NCBI GenBank assembly: GCA_018711685.1
Contig: DVHZ01000075.1
Coordinates: 1 to 44,377, forward strand
Reading direction: 5' to 3'
From: Candidatus Excrementavichristensenella intestinipullorum
GTDB taxonomy: Bacteria; Bacillota; Clostridia; Christensenellales; Aristaeellaceae
DNA: 44,377 nt
The position numbers were made by a program, and so were the translations under genes. Positions 24,943-33,802 of this stretch are shown here, piece after piece. Within the stretch, counting starts at the first letter, position 1; each line of letters opens with the position of its first letter. The notes below the pieces were generated by a model. The model was not told the DNA's origin, made no database searches, and saw only the letters and a program-made list of their open reading frames with translations.

Positions 24943-26222
24943 TGCGCATCATGCGGGCCAAGGACTGGGACTGGGCCCAGCTCAAGAACCCGGGCATCCA
25001 GGCGGGCAACCAGCTGGAGGCGGCGGTGGACCAGATCATCGCCCAGGTGCGGGAACAGGGCGACCAGGCGCTCTACGGCTACGCCCGCCAGTTCGACGGG
25101 GCCCAGCTCACCTCCCTCCAGGTGGAGCCGGAGGCGATTGAGGCGGCCTGGGCGGCGGCCCAGCCCGATTTTCGGCAGCTGCTCACCCAGGCGGCGGACA
25201 ACATCCGCCGCTTCCACAGCCGCCAGCTGCGCCAGGGCTTTATCCAGGAGGAGAACGGCAAGGTGCTGGGGCAGCGGGTGATTCCCCTGCGCCGGGTGGG
25301 GCTGTACGTGCCCGGCGGCACCGCCAGCTATCCCTCCTCGGTGCTGATGAACGCCATTCCCCCCATCCTGGCCGGGGTGGAGCAGGTGGTGATGGCTACG
25401 CCCCCCGGCAAGGACGGCCAGGTGGCTCCCGCCATCCTGTGCGCCGCCCGGGCCGCCGGGGTCAAGACCATCTTCAAGATGGGCGGCGCCCAGGCCATCG
25501 CCGCCCTGGCCTACGGCACCCAGTCGGTGCCGGCGGTGGACAAGATCGTGGGGCCGGGCAACGCCTACGTGGCCACCGCCAAGCGCCGGGTGTTCGGGGT
25601 GGTGGACATCGACATGGTGGCCGGGCCCAGCGAAATCCTGGTGGTGGCCGACCAGGCCGCCGACCCGGTGTGCCTGGCCGCAGACCTGCTCAGCCAGGCG
25701 GAGCACGACAAGCTGTCCAGCGCCGTGCTGATCACCGACAGCCGGCAGCTGGCCCTGGCGGTGCAGGCCCAGGTGGAAAAGCAGCTGGAGGCCCTGCCCC
25801 GGCGGGAGATCGCCCGAGCCTCGGTGGAGCAGAACGGCAAGATCATCCTAGTGGAAAACCTGGAGGAGGCGGTGACGCTGGCCAACCACTTCGCCCCGGA
25901 GCACCTGGAGCTGTGCGTGGAGGACCCCTTCGCCCTGCTGGGCGGGGTGCGCAACGCCGGCTCGGTGTTCCTGGGCCGCAACGCCCCGGAAGCCCTGGGG
26001 GATTACTGGGCCGGGCTCAACCACACCCTGCCCACCAGCGGCACCGCCCGGTTCTCCTCGCCCCTGTCGGTGGATGACTTCGTCAAGACCAGCCAATTCG
26101 TGTACTACACCCGGGACGCCCTGAGCCAGGCGGCCAAGCAGATCCAGGCCTTCGCCCGGCAGGAGGGCCTGGAGGGCCACGCCCGCTCCATCGGCGCCCG
26201 GTTTGGGGAGGTGGAGGGATGA
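24939..26222 (+). CDS. hisD: Histidinol dehydrogenase
   Basis: Zinc enzyme that oxidises histidinol to histidine with two NAD+ in the last two steps of the pathway. It has 427 residues, the usual length. Motifs: PLRRVGLYVPGGTASYPSSVLMNAIP, the DMVAGPSEILVVAD segment, the zinc-site region DLLSQAEHDKLSS, and catalytic FAPEHLEL; GDYWAGLNHTLPTSGTAR lies near the end. Start ATG at 24939 overlaps hisG by 4 bp; a second ATG follows directly. Stop overlaps hisC by 4 bp. Confidence 0.97.
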   Translation: MMRIMRAKDWDWAQLKNPGIQAGNQLEAAVDQIIAQVREQGDQALYGYARQFDGAQLTSLQVEPEAIEAAWAAAQPDFRQLLTQAADNIRRFHSRQLRQGFIQEENGKVLGQRVIPLRRVGLYVPGGTASYPSSVLMNAIPPILAGVEQVVMATPPGKDGQVAPAILCAARAAGVKTIFKMGGAQAIAALAYGTQSVPAVDKIVGPGNAYVATAKRRVFGVVDIDMVAGPSEILVVADQAADPVCLAADLLSQAEHDKLSSAVLITDSRQLALAVQAQVEKQLEALPRREIARASVEQNGKIILVENLEEAVTLANHFAPEHLELCVEDPFALLGGVRNAGSVFLGRNAPEALGDYWAGLNHTLPTSGTARFSSPLSVDDFVKTSQFVYYTRDALSQAAKQIQAFARQEGLEGHARSIGARFGEVEG

Positions 26223-27268
26223 GCCGCTTTCTGCGCCCCGGCTATCAGGGGCTGGACGCCTATACCCCGGGGGAACAGCCCCAGGTCAAGGACCTGATCA
26301 AGCTGAACACCAACGAAAGCCCCTATCCCCCCTCCCCCCTGGCGGTGGCCGCGGTGGACAAGCAGGCCCTGGAGGACGCCCGGCTGTACTGCGACATCGG
26401 CGCTACCGCCCTGCGCCGGGCCATCGGCGCCCATCTGGGGGTGGACCCGGACTGGGTGATCCCCGGCAACGGCTCCGACGAAATCCTGTCCTGGCTGTTC
26501 CTGGCCTACGGCCAAAACGGCGCCGCCTTTGCCGACGTGACATACGGCTTTTACCGGGTGTGGGCCGCCCTGTTCGGGGTGGACGCCCGGATTATCCCCC
26601 TGGAGGCGGACTTCTCCCTGAACCCCGCCGCCTATATGGGGGATGACCGGCTGGTGGTGCTGGCCAACCCCAACGCCCCCACCGGGCTGTGGCTGGAGCT
26701 CAGCCAGGTGGAGGCCATCGTGCAGGCCAATCCCCACCAGGTGGTGGTGGTGGACGAGGCCTATGTGGATTTCGGCGGCCAGTCCGCCGCCCGGCTCACC
26801 CAGACGTATTCCAACCTGGTGGTGGTGCAGACCTTTTCCAAGTCCCGCTCCCTGGCCGGAGCCCGGCTGGGCTTCGCGGTGGCCTGCCCGGAGCTGATCC
26901 AGGACCTGGGCAAGATGAAGTTCTCCCTCAACCCCTACAACGTGAACAGCTTGACCCAGCGAATGGGCGCGGCGGCCATGGCGGACGAAGCCTATTTTGA
27001 ACAGTGCGTGAACCGCATCGTTTTGAGCCGGGACTGGACCCGGGAACAGCTGCTGGCCCTGGGCTTTCAAGTGCTGCCCTCCCGGACCAACTTCCTGTTC
27101 GCATCGCCTCCGGACGGCGGCGGGGCGGCCTACCAGCAGGCGCTGCGGCGGCAAAACATCCTGGTGCGCCACTTCCCCGGACAGCGCACGGCGCCCTTCG
27201 TGCGCATCAGCATCGGAACCCAGGCGCAGATGGAGCAGCTGATGAAGGTCACAAAGGAGATGTATTAG
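26219..27268 (+). CDS. hisC: Histidinol-phosphate aminotransferase
   Basis: PLP-dependent class I/II aminotransferase that turns imidazole acetol phosphate into histidinol phosphate. It has 349 residues, the family length. Motifs: KLNTNESPYPPSP near residue 24, GNGSDEIL for the cofactor phosphate, NPNAPTG, VVDEAYVDFG, and the PLP lysine in TFSKSRSLAGARLGFAVA. Start overlaps the hisD stop by 4 bp. Confidence 0.96.
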   Translation: MSRFLRPGYQGLDAYTPGEQPQVKDLIKLNTNESPYPPSPLAVAAVDKQALEDARLYCDIGATALRRAIGAHLGVDPDWVIPGNGSDEILSWLFLAYGQNGAAFADVTYGFYRVWAALFGVDARIIPLEADFSLNPAAYMGDDRLVVLANPNAPTGLWLELSQVEAIVQANPHQVVVVDEAYVDFGGQSAARLTQTYSNLVVVQTFSKSRSLAGARLGFAVACPELIQDLGKMKFSLNPYNVNSLTQRMGAAAMADEAYFEQCVNRIVLSRDWTREQLLALGFQVLPSRTNFLFASPPDGGGAAYQQALRRQNILVRHFPGQRTAPFVRISIGTQAQMEQLMKVTKEMY

Positions 27269-27269
27269 C

Positions 27270-27860
27270 ATGCGCCAGGCCACCCTCTCCCGCCAGACGG
27301 CGGAAACCCAAATCCAGCTCGCCCTGAACCTGGACGGCCAGGGGCGCTGCAAAATCCAAACCGGTATGGGCTTTTTGGACCACATGCTCACCCTCTTGTG
27401 CTTTCACGCCCGGATGGACCTGGACCTGACCTGCCGGGGCGACCTGGAGGTGGACGCCCACCACAGCGCCGAGGACATCGGCATCGCCCTGGGCCAGGCC
27501 CTGGCCCAGGCGGCGGGGGACAAGCGGGGCATCGCCCGCTACGGCCAGTGGCTGCTGCCCATGGACGAGGCCCTGGTGCTGGCCGCCCTGGACCTGAGCG
27601 GCCGGGCCTGCCTGGGCTACGCCCTGGACATCCCCGCCCAGAAGGTGGGCGCCTTCGACACCGAGCTGGTGAAGGAGTTCTTCCTGGCCTTCACCCGCTG
27701 GGGCGGCATTACCCTGCACCTTCGCCAGCTGGCGGGGGAAAACAGCCATCACATCATCGAAGCCGCCTTCAAGGGGGTGGGCCGGGCGCTGCGCCAGGCC
27801 CTGGCCCAGGACCCGGCCTTTCAGGGCCAGGCGGCTTCCTCAAAGGGGACGCTGGTATGA
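27270..27860 (+). CDS. hisB: Imidazoleglycerol-phosphate dehydratase
   Basis: Monofunctional HisB of 196 residues that dehydrates imidazoleglycerol phosphate using bound manganese. Two metal-binding His-rich motifs are seen: FLDHMLTLLCFHARMDL with DAHHSAEDIGIALG, and ENSHHIIEAAFKG. No N-terminal phosphatase domain is fused, unlike the enterobacterial HisB, so histidinol-phosphate phosphatase must be encoded elsewhere. The ATG at 27270 is 1 bp after the hisC stop, with AAAGGAG 11 nt upstream. The end overlaps hisH by 4 bp. Confidence 0.97.
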   Translation: MRQATLSRQTAETQIQLALNLDGQGRCKIQTGMGFLDHMLTLLCFHARMDLDLTCRGDLEVDAHHSAEDIGIALGQALAQAAGDKRGIARYGQWLLPMDEALVLAALDLSGRACLGYALDIPAQKVGAFDTELVKEFFLAFTRWGGITLHLRQLAGENSHHIIEAAFKGVGRALRQALAQDPAFQGQAASSKGTLV

Positions 27861-28483
27861 TCGCCATCATCGATTACGGGGTGGGCAACCTCTATTCCCT
27901 GAGCCATTCCCTGGCCTACCTGGGCCTGGAATGCCAGGTCACCCGGGACCCCCGGTGCATCCAGGCCGCCTCCCGGCTCATCCTGCCCGGGGTGGGCGCC
28001 TTTGGCGACGCCATGGCCAAGCTGGAGGATACCGGCCTCACGCCCCTCATCCGGCGGAAGGCCGGGGAGGGCACGCCCCTGCTGGGCATCTGCCTGGGGA
28101 TGCAGCTGCTGTTTGAGCGCAGCTATGAATACGGGCTGCACCAGGGGCTGGGCCTGCTGAAGGGCAGTATTTGCCCCCTGCGGGAGGATATTCCGCCCCA
28201 GCTCAAGGTGCCCCAGATCGGCTGGAATTCCCTGGACATCCGCCGCCCCCATCCCCTGCTGGCCGGGGTGGAACAGGGGGACTGCGTGTACTACGTGCAT
28301 TCCTACTACGCCAAGGACTGCGGCTCCGCCCTGGTAGCCAGCTCCGCCTACGGGGTGGACGTGCCCGGCCTGGTGGCCCGGGGCAACGTGGCGGGGGCCC
28401 AGTTCCATCCGGAGAAGAGCGGCCGGGTGGGCCTGTCCATCCTGGCCGCCTTTGCCCAATGGAAGGGGGAGGAAGTATGCTGA
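27857..28483 (+). CDS. hisH: Imidazole glycerol phosphate synthase, glutaminase subunit HisH
   Basis: Class I glutamine amidotransferase, 208 residues, that feeds ammonia to HisF. The catalytic triad is visible: Cys79 in LLGICLGMQLLFE, His184 and Glu186 in QFHPEKS. It begins MIAIIDYGVGNLYSL, as is typical. The start ATG overlaps the hisB stop by 4 bp; a longer frame upstream runs within hisB and is an artefact. The stop lies inside the hisA start region (7-bp overlap). Confidence 0.97.
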   Translation: MIAIIDYGVGNLYSLSHSLAYLGLECQVTRDPRCIQAASRLILPGVGAFGDAMAKLEDTGLTPLIRRKAGEGTPLLGICLGMQLLFERSYEYGLHQGLGLLKGSICPLREDIPPQLKVPQIGWNSLDIRRPHPLLAGVEQGDCVYYVHSYYAKDCGSALVASSAYGVDVPGLVARGNVAGAQFHPEKSGRVGLSILAAFAQWKGEEVC

Positions 28484-29205
28484 TCTATCCCGCCATCGAC
28501 CTGCGGGGCGGCCGCGTGGTGCGGCTGCGGACCGGGGACTACGCCCAGGAGACGGTGTACGGGGACGACCCCTGCCAGGTGGCCCGGGGCTTTCGCCAGG
28601 CCGGGGCCACCCACATCCACCTGGTAGACCTGGACGGCGCCCGGGACGGCGCTCAGCGCAACTTTCAGGCGGTGAAGGAAGTGGCCGCCCAGGGCGGCTG
28701 GTTCCTGGAGATGGGAGGCGGCGCCCGGGACCAGGCCGCGGTGGAGCGGATGCTGGAAGCCGGGGTGAACCGGGTGATCCTGGGCACCCTGGCGGCGGAG
28801 CAGCCCCAGGTGATGGAGCAGCTGGCCCGGCGCTATCCGGGCCGGATAGCCGCCGGGGTGGACGCCCGGGATGGCCGGGTGGCCATCCACGGCTGGCGCA
28901 CCCTGACGGACCTGGACGCCCTGGACTTCGTGGCCAGCCTGCCCCAGCGGGGGGTGGACTGCGTCATCTATACCGACATCGCCCGGGACGGCATGCTGGA
29001 AGGGCCCAACTTCGCCGCCTATGAGGCCCTGTCCCGCATCCCCGGCCTGGCGGTGATCGCCTCCGGCGGGGTGTCCAGCCTGGAGGACGTCCGCCATCTG
29101 GCCGGGCTGGGCCTCCACGGGGCCATCATCGGCAAGGCGCTGTACGACGGGCGCATAGACCTGCAGGCGGCCATCGCCGCGGGAAAGGGGGAAGGGGCGT
29201 GCTGA
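28477..29205 (+). CDS. hisA: ProFAR isomerase HisA
   Basis: A 242-residue (beta-alpha)8 barrel that performs the Amadori rearrangement of ProFAR to PRFAR. It opens MLIYPAIDLRGGRVVRLRTGDY with the catalytic Asp8, and the second half holds YTDIARDGMLEGPN with the other catalytic Asp and VIASGGVSSLEDV for phosphate binding. GGGGAGG lies just before the ATG at 28477, which overlaps the hisH end by 7 bp. The stop shares a base with the hisF start (TGATG). Confidence 0.97.
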   Translation: MLIYPAIDLRGGRVVRLRTGDYAQETVYGDDPCQVARGFRQAGATHIHLVDLDGARDGAQRNFQAVKEVAAQGGWFLEMGGGARDQAAVERMLEAGVNRVILGTLAAEQPQVMEQLARRYPGRIAAGVDARDGRVAIHGWRTLTDLDALDFVASLPQRGVDCVIYTDIARDGMLEGPNFAAYEALSRIPGLAVIASGGVSSLEDVRHLAGLGLHGAIIGKALYDGRIDLQAAIAAGKGEGAC

Positions 29206-29984
29206 TGAAGCGCATCATCCCCTGCCTGGACGTGCGGGACGGGCGGGTGGTCAAGGGGATAAACTTTGAGGGCATTCAGGACGTGGCCGACCCGGTGGAA
29301 ATGGCCGCCTTCTACAACGAGAGCGGAGCGGACGAGCTGGTGTTCTACGACATCACCGCCTCCCACGAGGGCCGGGGCCTGTTCACCCATATCCTGGAGC
29401 GCACCGCCGCCCAGGTGTTCATCCCCCTCACCGTGGGGGGCGGCATCAACAGCCTGGAGGATTTCGACCGGGTGCTCAAGTGCGGCGCGGACAAGGTGAG
29501 CGTGAACTCCGGGGCCATCAACCGGCCCCAGCTCATCGAGGAGGCGGCTAAGCGCTACGGCGACCAGTGCGTGGTGCTGTCCATGGACGTGAAGCGGGTG
29601 GACGGCCAATTCCGGCTGTTCCGCAACGGCGGGCGCATCGACACCGGCATAGACGCCCTGGAATGGGCCCACCAGGGCCAGGAACGGGGCGCGGGGGAAT
29701 TGGTGGTCAATTCCATCGACACCGACGGGGTGAAGGGCGGCTTCGACCTGGACATGCTCAGCGCCGTGGCCCGGCGGGTATCCATCCCCATCATCGCCTC
29801 GGGCGGCGCCGGGTCCATGGAGCACTTTCTCACCCTGTTCCGGGCCTGCCCAGCCGCCGACGCGGGGCTGGCCGCCTCCATCTTCCACCGGCGGCAGGTG
29901 GGCATCGGGGAACTGAAGGACTATTTGCATGGCAACGGCGTGCCGGTACGGCGCGTAAGACGGGAGGAAGAAACCCATGTGTGA
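29205..29984 (+). CDS. hisF: Imidazole glycerol phosphate synthase, cyclase subunit HisF
   Basis: A 259-residue (beta-alpha)8 barrel, partner of HisH, that makes imidazoleglycerol phosphate and AICAR. It opens MKRIIPCLDVRDGRVVKG with catalytic Asp9 (Asp11 in Thermotoga); the second catalytic Asp is in VLSMDVKR. VGGGIN and IIASGGAGSMEHF bind phosphate. The ATG at 29205 shares a base with the hisA stop and follows GAAGGGG by about 8 nt; an in-frame GTG at 29199 is less likely. The end overlaps hisIE by 8 bp. Confidence 0.97.
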   Translation: MKRIIPCLDVRDGRVVKGINFEGIQDVADPVEMAAFYNESGADELVFYDITASHEGRGLFTHILERTAAQVFIPLTVGGGINSLEDFDRVLKCGADKVSVNSGAINRPQLIEEAAKRYGDQCVVLSMDVKRVDGQFRLFRNGGRIDTGIDALEWAHQGQERGAGELVVNSIDTDGVKGGFDLDMLSAVARRVSIPIIASGGAGSMEHFLTLFRACPAADAGLAASIFHRRQVGIGELKDYLHGNGVPVRRVRREEETHV

Positions 29985-30630
29985 AGTATCCCTGGAGGGC
30001 CTGAAGTTCGGCCCGGACGGCCTCATCCCCGCCATCGTGCAGGATTACTATTCCAAGGAAGTGCTCACCCTGGCCTACATGAACCGGGAGAGCCTGAACA
30101 TCTCCATCCGGGAGGGGCGCACCTGCTTTTACAGCCGCTCCCGCCAGTGCCTGTGGCGCAAGGGCGAGACCAGCGGCAATACCCAGAAGATCGTGTCCAT
30201 CGACGCCGACTGCGACGGCGACGCCCTGGTGGTCCAGGTAATCAAGGCGGGCCCCGCCTGCCATACCGGCCGGGAGAGCTGCTTTTTCCAGCCCCTGTAC
30301 CAGAGCCCGGACACCCCCGCCTTCTCCATCGACGGGCTGTACCAGCTGATCCAGGGCCGCAAGACCCAGCAGAAAGAGGGCAGCTACACCACCTACCTGT
30401 TCAACAAGGGCATCGACAAGATCCTGAAAAAGGTGGGCGAGGAATGCACCGAGGTAGTGGTGGCGGGCAAGGGCGGCGACAAGGCCGAAACCATCTTTGA
30501 AATCTCCGACCTGGCCTACCACCTGCTGGTCCTCATGGTGGAGATGGGCATCGCCCCCAAGGACATCATCGCCGAACTAGCCAGCCGCCACGTGGTGGAC
30601 CACAAGGTCAAGCAAGAAAAAATGCGCTAG
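29977..30630 (+). CDS. hisIE: Bifunctional phosphoribosyl-AMP cyclohydrolase / phosphoribosyl-ATP pyrophosphatase
   Basis: Fusion of HisI (about residues 1-115) and HisE (about 125-217), catalysing steps 2 and 3 of histidine synthesis. The HisI part has AYMNRESLNISIREG, FYSRSRQCLWRKGETSGN and the metal-binding DADCDGDALVVQV and GPACHTG segments. The HisE part has the MazG-like helix KILKKVGEECTEVVVAGKGGDK and EISDLAYHLLVLM. It overlaps hisF by 8 bp and closes the operon. Such fusions are common in bacteria. Confidence 0.96.
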   Translation: MCEVSLEGLKFGPDGLIPAIVQDYYSKEVLTLAYMNRESLNISIREGRTCFYSRSRQCLWRKGETSGNTQKIVSIDADCDGDALVVQVIKAGPACHTGRESCFFQPLYQSPDTPAFSIDGLYQLIQGRKTQQKEGSYTTYLFNKGIDKILKKVGEECTEVVVAGKGGDKAETIFEISDLAYHLLVLMVEMGIAPKDIIAELASRHVVDHKVKQEKMR

Positions 30631-30745
30631 TCCCGCCCCCGCCGGAGCCGGAGGATAAGCCCCGCCGGAACGGCTCCGCCGCGCCGCCGGAGATGCCCCC
30701 GCCGGTGGGGCCCAAAAAGCGCGCATCGATCCATCCCAAAACCAG

Positions 30746-30779
30746 CCAGCCCCCGCAGGAAGCTGCGGGGGCTGGTTTT
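30746..30779. terminator. Terminator of the his operon (bidirectional)
   Basis: CCAGCCCCCGCAG (30746-30758) pairs perfectly with CTGCGGGGGCTGG (30763-30775) around GAAG, followed by TTTTC on the plus strand; the minus strand also ends in a short T-run. It serves both the his operon and the convergent YitT gene. Confidence 0.9.
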
Positions 30780-30834
30780 CGCCTCCAGGGGCCGGGGTTT
30801 TTCCTGCAAGGGCCTGGAGGAAGGGGCGGGGCAG

Positions 30835-31698
30835 CTAATCGTTGGGCCTGCGGTAGAAGCGGCCGGTGAGGGAATCGGTTTTGAGGCAGTTGATAAAGGC
30901 GTGCTGGTCGGCGGCGCGTACCCGGGTGAGCACCTCCTTGATCTCGTCCGCCGCCACCACGGAATACACCATGGCCCGCTGCTGCTGCTGGTACAGGCCG
31001 GTTCCGTAAAAGAGGGTGGCGCCGTGGTGGGTGTGCTGGGCGATCTCCTGGTACACCTGTTCCGGCTTTTGGGTGATGATGAACAGGGTGCGCATCTGGT
31101 AGCGCTTGTACACCACCCCCAGCACTTGGGTGCTGGTGAACTGGAAGATGATGGAGTACAGCGCCTTTTCCCAGCCAAACAGCAGCCCCGCCACCAACAG
31201 GATGACCACGTTTCCGGCGAAGATGAAATTCCATACGTCCCGGTTGTGCCGCTCGGCCATGAAGATGGCGATGAAGTCGGTGCCGCCGCTGGTGGCACCC
31301 GCCAGCAGGCACAGGCTGATGCCGATGGCGTTGACGATGCCGCCGAACACGCTGATGAGCAGCGGGTCGCTGGTGATGGGGTAGCCGGGCAGGGTATCCG
31401 CCAGCACGCCGGTGAGCAGGATGACCACGCAGGAATACAGGGTGAATTTCTTGCCGATAAAGAGAAAGCCGATGGCGATGGGGACGGCGTTGAGCAGCAG
31501 GGTAATCAGGGTGTAGGGCACCTCCAGCCCGGCGAAGCGCTGAAAGACGCCCTGAATCAGCAGCGTGAGCCCGCTGACGCCGCCGGGATACAGCCCGCCG
31601 ACCCGCACGAAGCTCTTGATATTGGCCGCGATGATCACCGCGCCCAGGCAGACCATGGCCAGCCGCCGGACCTGGCCCAACCAACCTTTGTTCATCAT
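30835..31698 (-). CDS. YitT-family membrane protein (DUF161 + DUF2179)
   Basis: A 287-residue protein. Residues 1-200 carry about six membrane segments with the family features AANIKSFVRVGGLYPGGVSGLTLL and LAGATSGGTDFIAIFM. The C-terminal ~85 residues are the cytoplasmic DUF2179 domain (TLFIITQKPEQVYQEIAQHTHHGATLFYGTG...MVYSVVAADEIKEV). The transport role is unproven; some family members have been linked to amino acid export or sporulation. The ATG at 31698 follows AAGGA by about 7 nt; the longer frame to 31974 reads through non-coding DNA. Confidence 0.93.
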   Translation of the reverse strand: MMNKGWLGQVRRLAMVCLGAVIIAANIKSFVRVGGLYPGGVSGLTLLIQGVFQRFAGLEVPYTLITLLLNAVPIAIGFLFIGKKFTLYSCVVILLTGVLADTLPGYPITSDPLLISVFGGIVNAIGISLCLLAGATSGGTDFIAIFMAERHNRDVWNFIFAGNVVILLVAGLLFGWEKALYSIIFQFTSTQVLGVVYKRYQMRTLFIITQKPEQVYQEIAQHTHHGATLFYGTGLYQQQQRAMVYSVVAADEIKEVLTRVRAADQHAFINCLKTDSLTGRFYRRPND

Positions 31699-32040
31699 AT
31701 ATCCATCCTTTTGCAGAAGTATTGACCCCTTCCAGGGCGCCTCCCCGAGAAGGGTCCGCCAGCCCATAAGGTTTTTCCCCGCAGCAGGCGCACAGCGGCG
31801 GGCAAGGCGCACAAAAAGCCAGGCCGCCGCCCGGGAAACCGCCTCAGGCGCTGGCAGGGGCGCCAACAAGACGCGCCCCTTCAGATTGTAACACCGAACC
31901 GGCGGGGAATCAAGGGCGAAATGGCGGCGGGGCGGGGCCCCCTCCGGGCAAAAAAAGATAACCGCCAAAATCAAAACCAGGCGCTGAAGCGTCTATTGTA
32001 TGAAGAGGGCCGAAAGGGTTTACGGGAAGGGATGGTGGAT
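31699..32040. other. Intergenic region between divergent yitT-like and sigma-factor genes
   Basis: About 340 bp of GC-rich DNA. I find no gene and no convincing promoter on either strand. Frames crossing it are upstream extensions of the two flanking genes without ribosome sites. If the sigma factor drives its own gene, the promoter should lie in 31940-32030, where CGTCTA (around 31988) resembles an ECF -10 but no -35 stands at the right spacing. Confidence 0.5.
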
Positions 32041-32514
32041 ATGGACAAAGGAGAGTTTACGCGGCGGGTGCTGGCCATGGAAAACCGCCTGTACCGCGTG
32101 AGCTGTTGTCTGCTGCCGGAACATCAGGACCGGCTGGACGCGGCCCAGGAGGCGGTGCTGCGGGCTTGGGAAAAGGTGGACCGTTTGTGGGATCCCAAGC
32201 GCTTTGAACCCTGGCTGCTGCGCATCCTGACCAACGTGTGTTACGACATGCTCCGGGCCCGAAGCAGGCTGACGCCCCTGGACGCCCTGGGGGAATGGCC
32301 CGCGCCGGAAGGGCAAGACCTGGAGCTGCGCCAGGCCATTCAGCGCCTGGACCCGTCTCTGCGCCTGGTGGTGGCGCTGCGCTACATGGACGGCTACAAG
32401 CTGCGGGAAATCGCCCAAATCCTGGACATCAGCATCGGCACGGTGAAATCCCGCCTGCTGCGGGCAAAAGGGAAGCTCAAAGCGCAACTGGAGGAAAGGG
32501 AGGATTGGTCATGA
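32041..32514 (+). CDS. RNA polymerase sigma factor, sigma-70 family (ECF type)
   Basis: A 157-residue two-domain sigma factor. Region 2 is seen in DRLDAAQEAVLRAWEKVDRLWDPKRFEPWLLRILTNV, with the core-binding and -10 recognition helices. Region 4 at the C-terminus has the helix-turn-helix KLREIAQILDISIGTVKSRLLRAKGKL, which reads the -35 element. No region 1 or 3, as in extracytoplasmic-function sigmas. ATG at 32041 is preferred, with GAAGGG 9 nt upstream; ATG at 32032 is possible. The stop overlaps the next gene by 4 bp, indicating that the two products work together. Confidence 0.92.
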   Translation: MDKGEFTRRVLAMENRLYRVSCCLLPEHQDRLDAAQEAVLRAWEKVDRLWDPKRFEPWLLRILTNVCYDMLRARSRLTPLDALGEWPAPEGQDLELRQAIQRLDPSLRLVVALRYMDGYKLREIAQILDISIGTVKSRLLRAKGKLKAQLEEREDWS

Positions 32515-33641
32515 ATCGCAAGCGCTGGCAAAGGGCCTATGGCGACGCTCCCCGGGACTTCCATCGCCGGTTGGCCGACACTTTGGCGGGATTGGAGGAG
32601 CACAAGTCCCAGCCCCCCGCCCAGCCCCCCAAGGGGCGCGTCCGGCGGGGCCTGGTCCTGCTGGCGGCGGTCCTCACGCTGCTGGCCGGCGGAGCGCTGG
32701 CCGCCAACCATCTGGAAATCTTCCATATCCTCACCTACTCCAGCACCCCCATCCTGCCCCTGGAGGGCGCGGAGGACATGGCGGTCACCGGCCTGGGCGC
32801 GGTGGAAAACCATCTGGTCCGGGTGTCCGTGGAGGAAGCGGTATTCGACGGGCAAATGGTGCTGCTGCGGCTGCGGTTTACGCCCCAGGACAGCGAACAC
32901 TACGCCCTGCTGGACGAGTTTTTGCAGGATACGATCGGGGACGACTATATCCTGGAGCGCGTGCAGGTGGATTCGGATGCCATGATGCTGCGGGTGTTGG
33001 GGCGCAAGGACGGAAAGCAGATCCTGGGCTACAGCGTTATCGCCGAGCCCGTGGGGCAGCGCTGGGCGCTGGGCTGCGAAGTAGAGGCCCAGGAACAGGA
33101 GGACGGCAGCATCGACTATTGGATTCAAGGCTACGCCGCCATTCCCCCGGAAGCCCAGGCCCTGGACCTGGAGATCACTCCCCGGGTTTCCCTCAACGGT
33201 ACATGGATTGAGCTGGACCCCATGGTCATTCAAGTCCCCAGGGCCGGGGAGATAAAGCACGCCAAGCTGACCCCCATCGGCCAACCCCTGGAGCGCTTCA
33301 GCATCATTGCCGCGGGAATCGATTATACCCCGGTGGCGGGGAAATTGACTGTGGCCTACAACTATCAGCCCTTGCCCACAGGCGAGGAGATGGGCATTTC
33401 CCTGCGGCTCTATGACGAAAACGGCAACGAGGTGAACACGGGGAGCGGCGGCAGCGAAAGGATAGACGGGATCGAGTATTGGCAGCTGGAAATTCAGTCC
33501 CTCGACCCGTTGCCCGCCAGCCTGTGGATAGAGGCCAAAGTGATCGGCGGCCCGCCCCTGGGGCGCATTCAGTGCCAGGTGACGCCGGTGGACGAACCGG
33601 TCCTGACCGCCCCCGAGCCTCAGTCCTACGGTTTCGGCTGA
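32511..33641 (+). CDS. Single-pass membrane protein, probable anti-sigma partner (DUF4179-like)
   Basis: A 376-residue protein with a 45-residue basic cytoplasmic N-terminus, one membrane helix at about 46-65 (GLVLLAAVLTLLAGGALAA) and a large extracytoplasmic beta-rich domain. The domain resembles DUF4179-type sensors that follow ECF sigma genes in Firmicutes (segments such as VRVSVEEAVFDGQMVLLRLRF and ISLRLYDENGNEV). There is no zinc-binding anti-sigma motif in the N-terminus. The 4-bp overlap with the sigma gene and the topology support an anti-sigma or sensor role. The family call is by eye. Confidence 0.78.
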   Translation: MNRKRWQRAYGDAPRDFHRRLADTLAGLEEHKSQPPAQPPKGRVRRGLVLLAAVLTLLAGGALAANHLEIFHILTYSSTPILPLEGAEDMAVTGLGAVENHLVRVSVEEAVFDGQMVLLRLRFTPQDSEHYALLDEFLQDTIGDDYILERVQVDSDAMMLRVLGRKDGKQILGYSVIAEPVGQRWALGCEVEAQEQEDGSIDYWIQGYAAIPPEAQALDLEITPRVSLNGTWIELDPMVIQVPRAGEIKHAKLTPIGQPLERFSIIAAGIDYTPVAGKLTVAYNYQPLPTGEEMGISLRLYDENGNEVNTGSGGSERIDGIEYWQLEIQSLDPLPASLWIEAKVIGGPPLGRIQCQVTPVDEPVLTAPEPQSYGFG

Positions 33642-33695
33642 CCCTCCCCCGAAGCCCTGTCCCAGGGGGCCCGCCGGAAGGCCCCGCCCCAGGGA

Positions 33696-33718
33696 TCCCC
33701 TCTCTCGCGGAGAGGGGA
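33696..33718 (+). terminator. Hairpin after the sigma/anti-sigma pair
   Basis: TCCCCTCTC (33696-33704) pairs with GAGAGGGGA (33710-33718) across a 5-nt loop, 54 nt after the anti-sigma stop. No U-tract follows, so termination is likely but not certain. Confidence 0.5.
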
Positions 33719-33802
33719 CCCCTGCTCTTATCCTATAATGACGGTGCAAATTTGGCGCAAAAAGGTATAAATTTTACCGGATGCCCCCAATCGCCTCATT
33801 TT

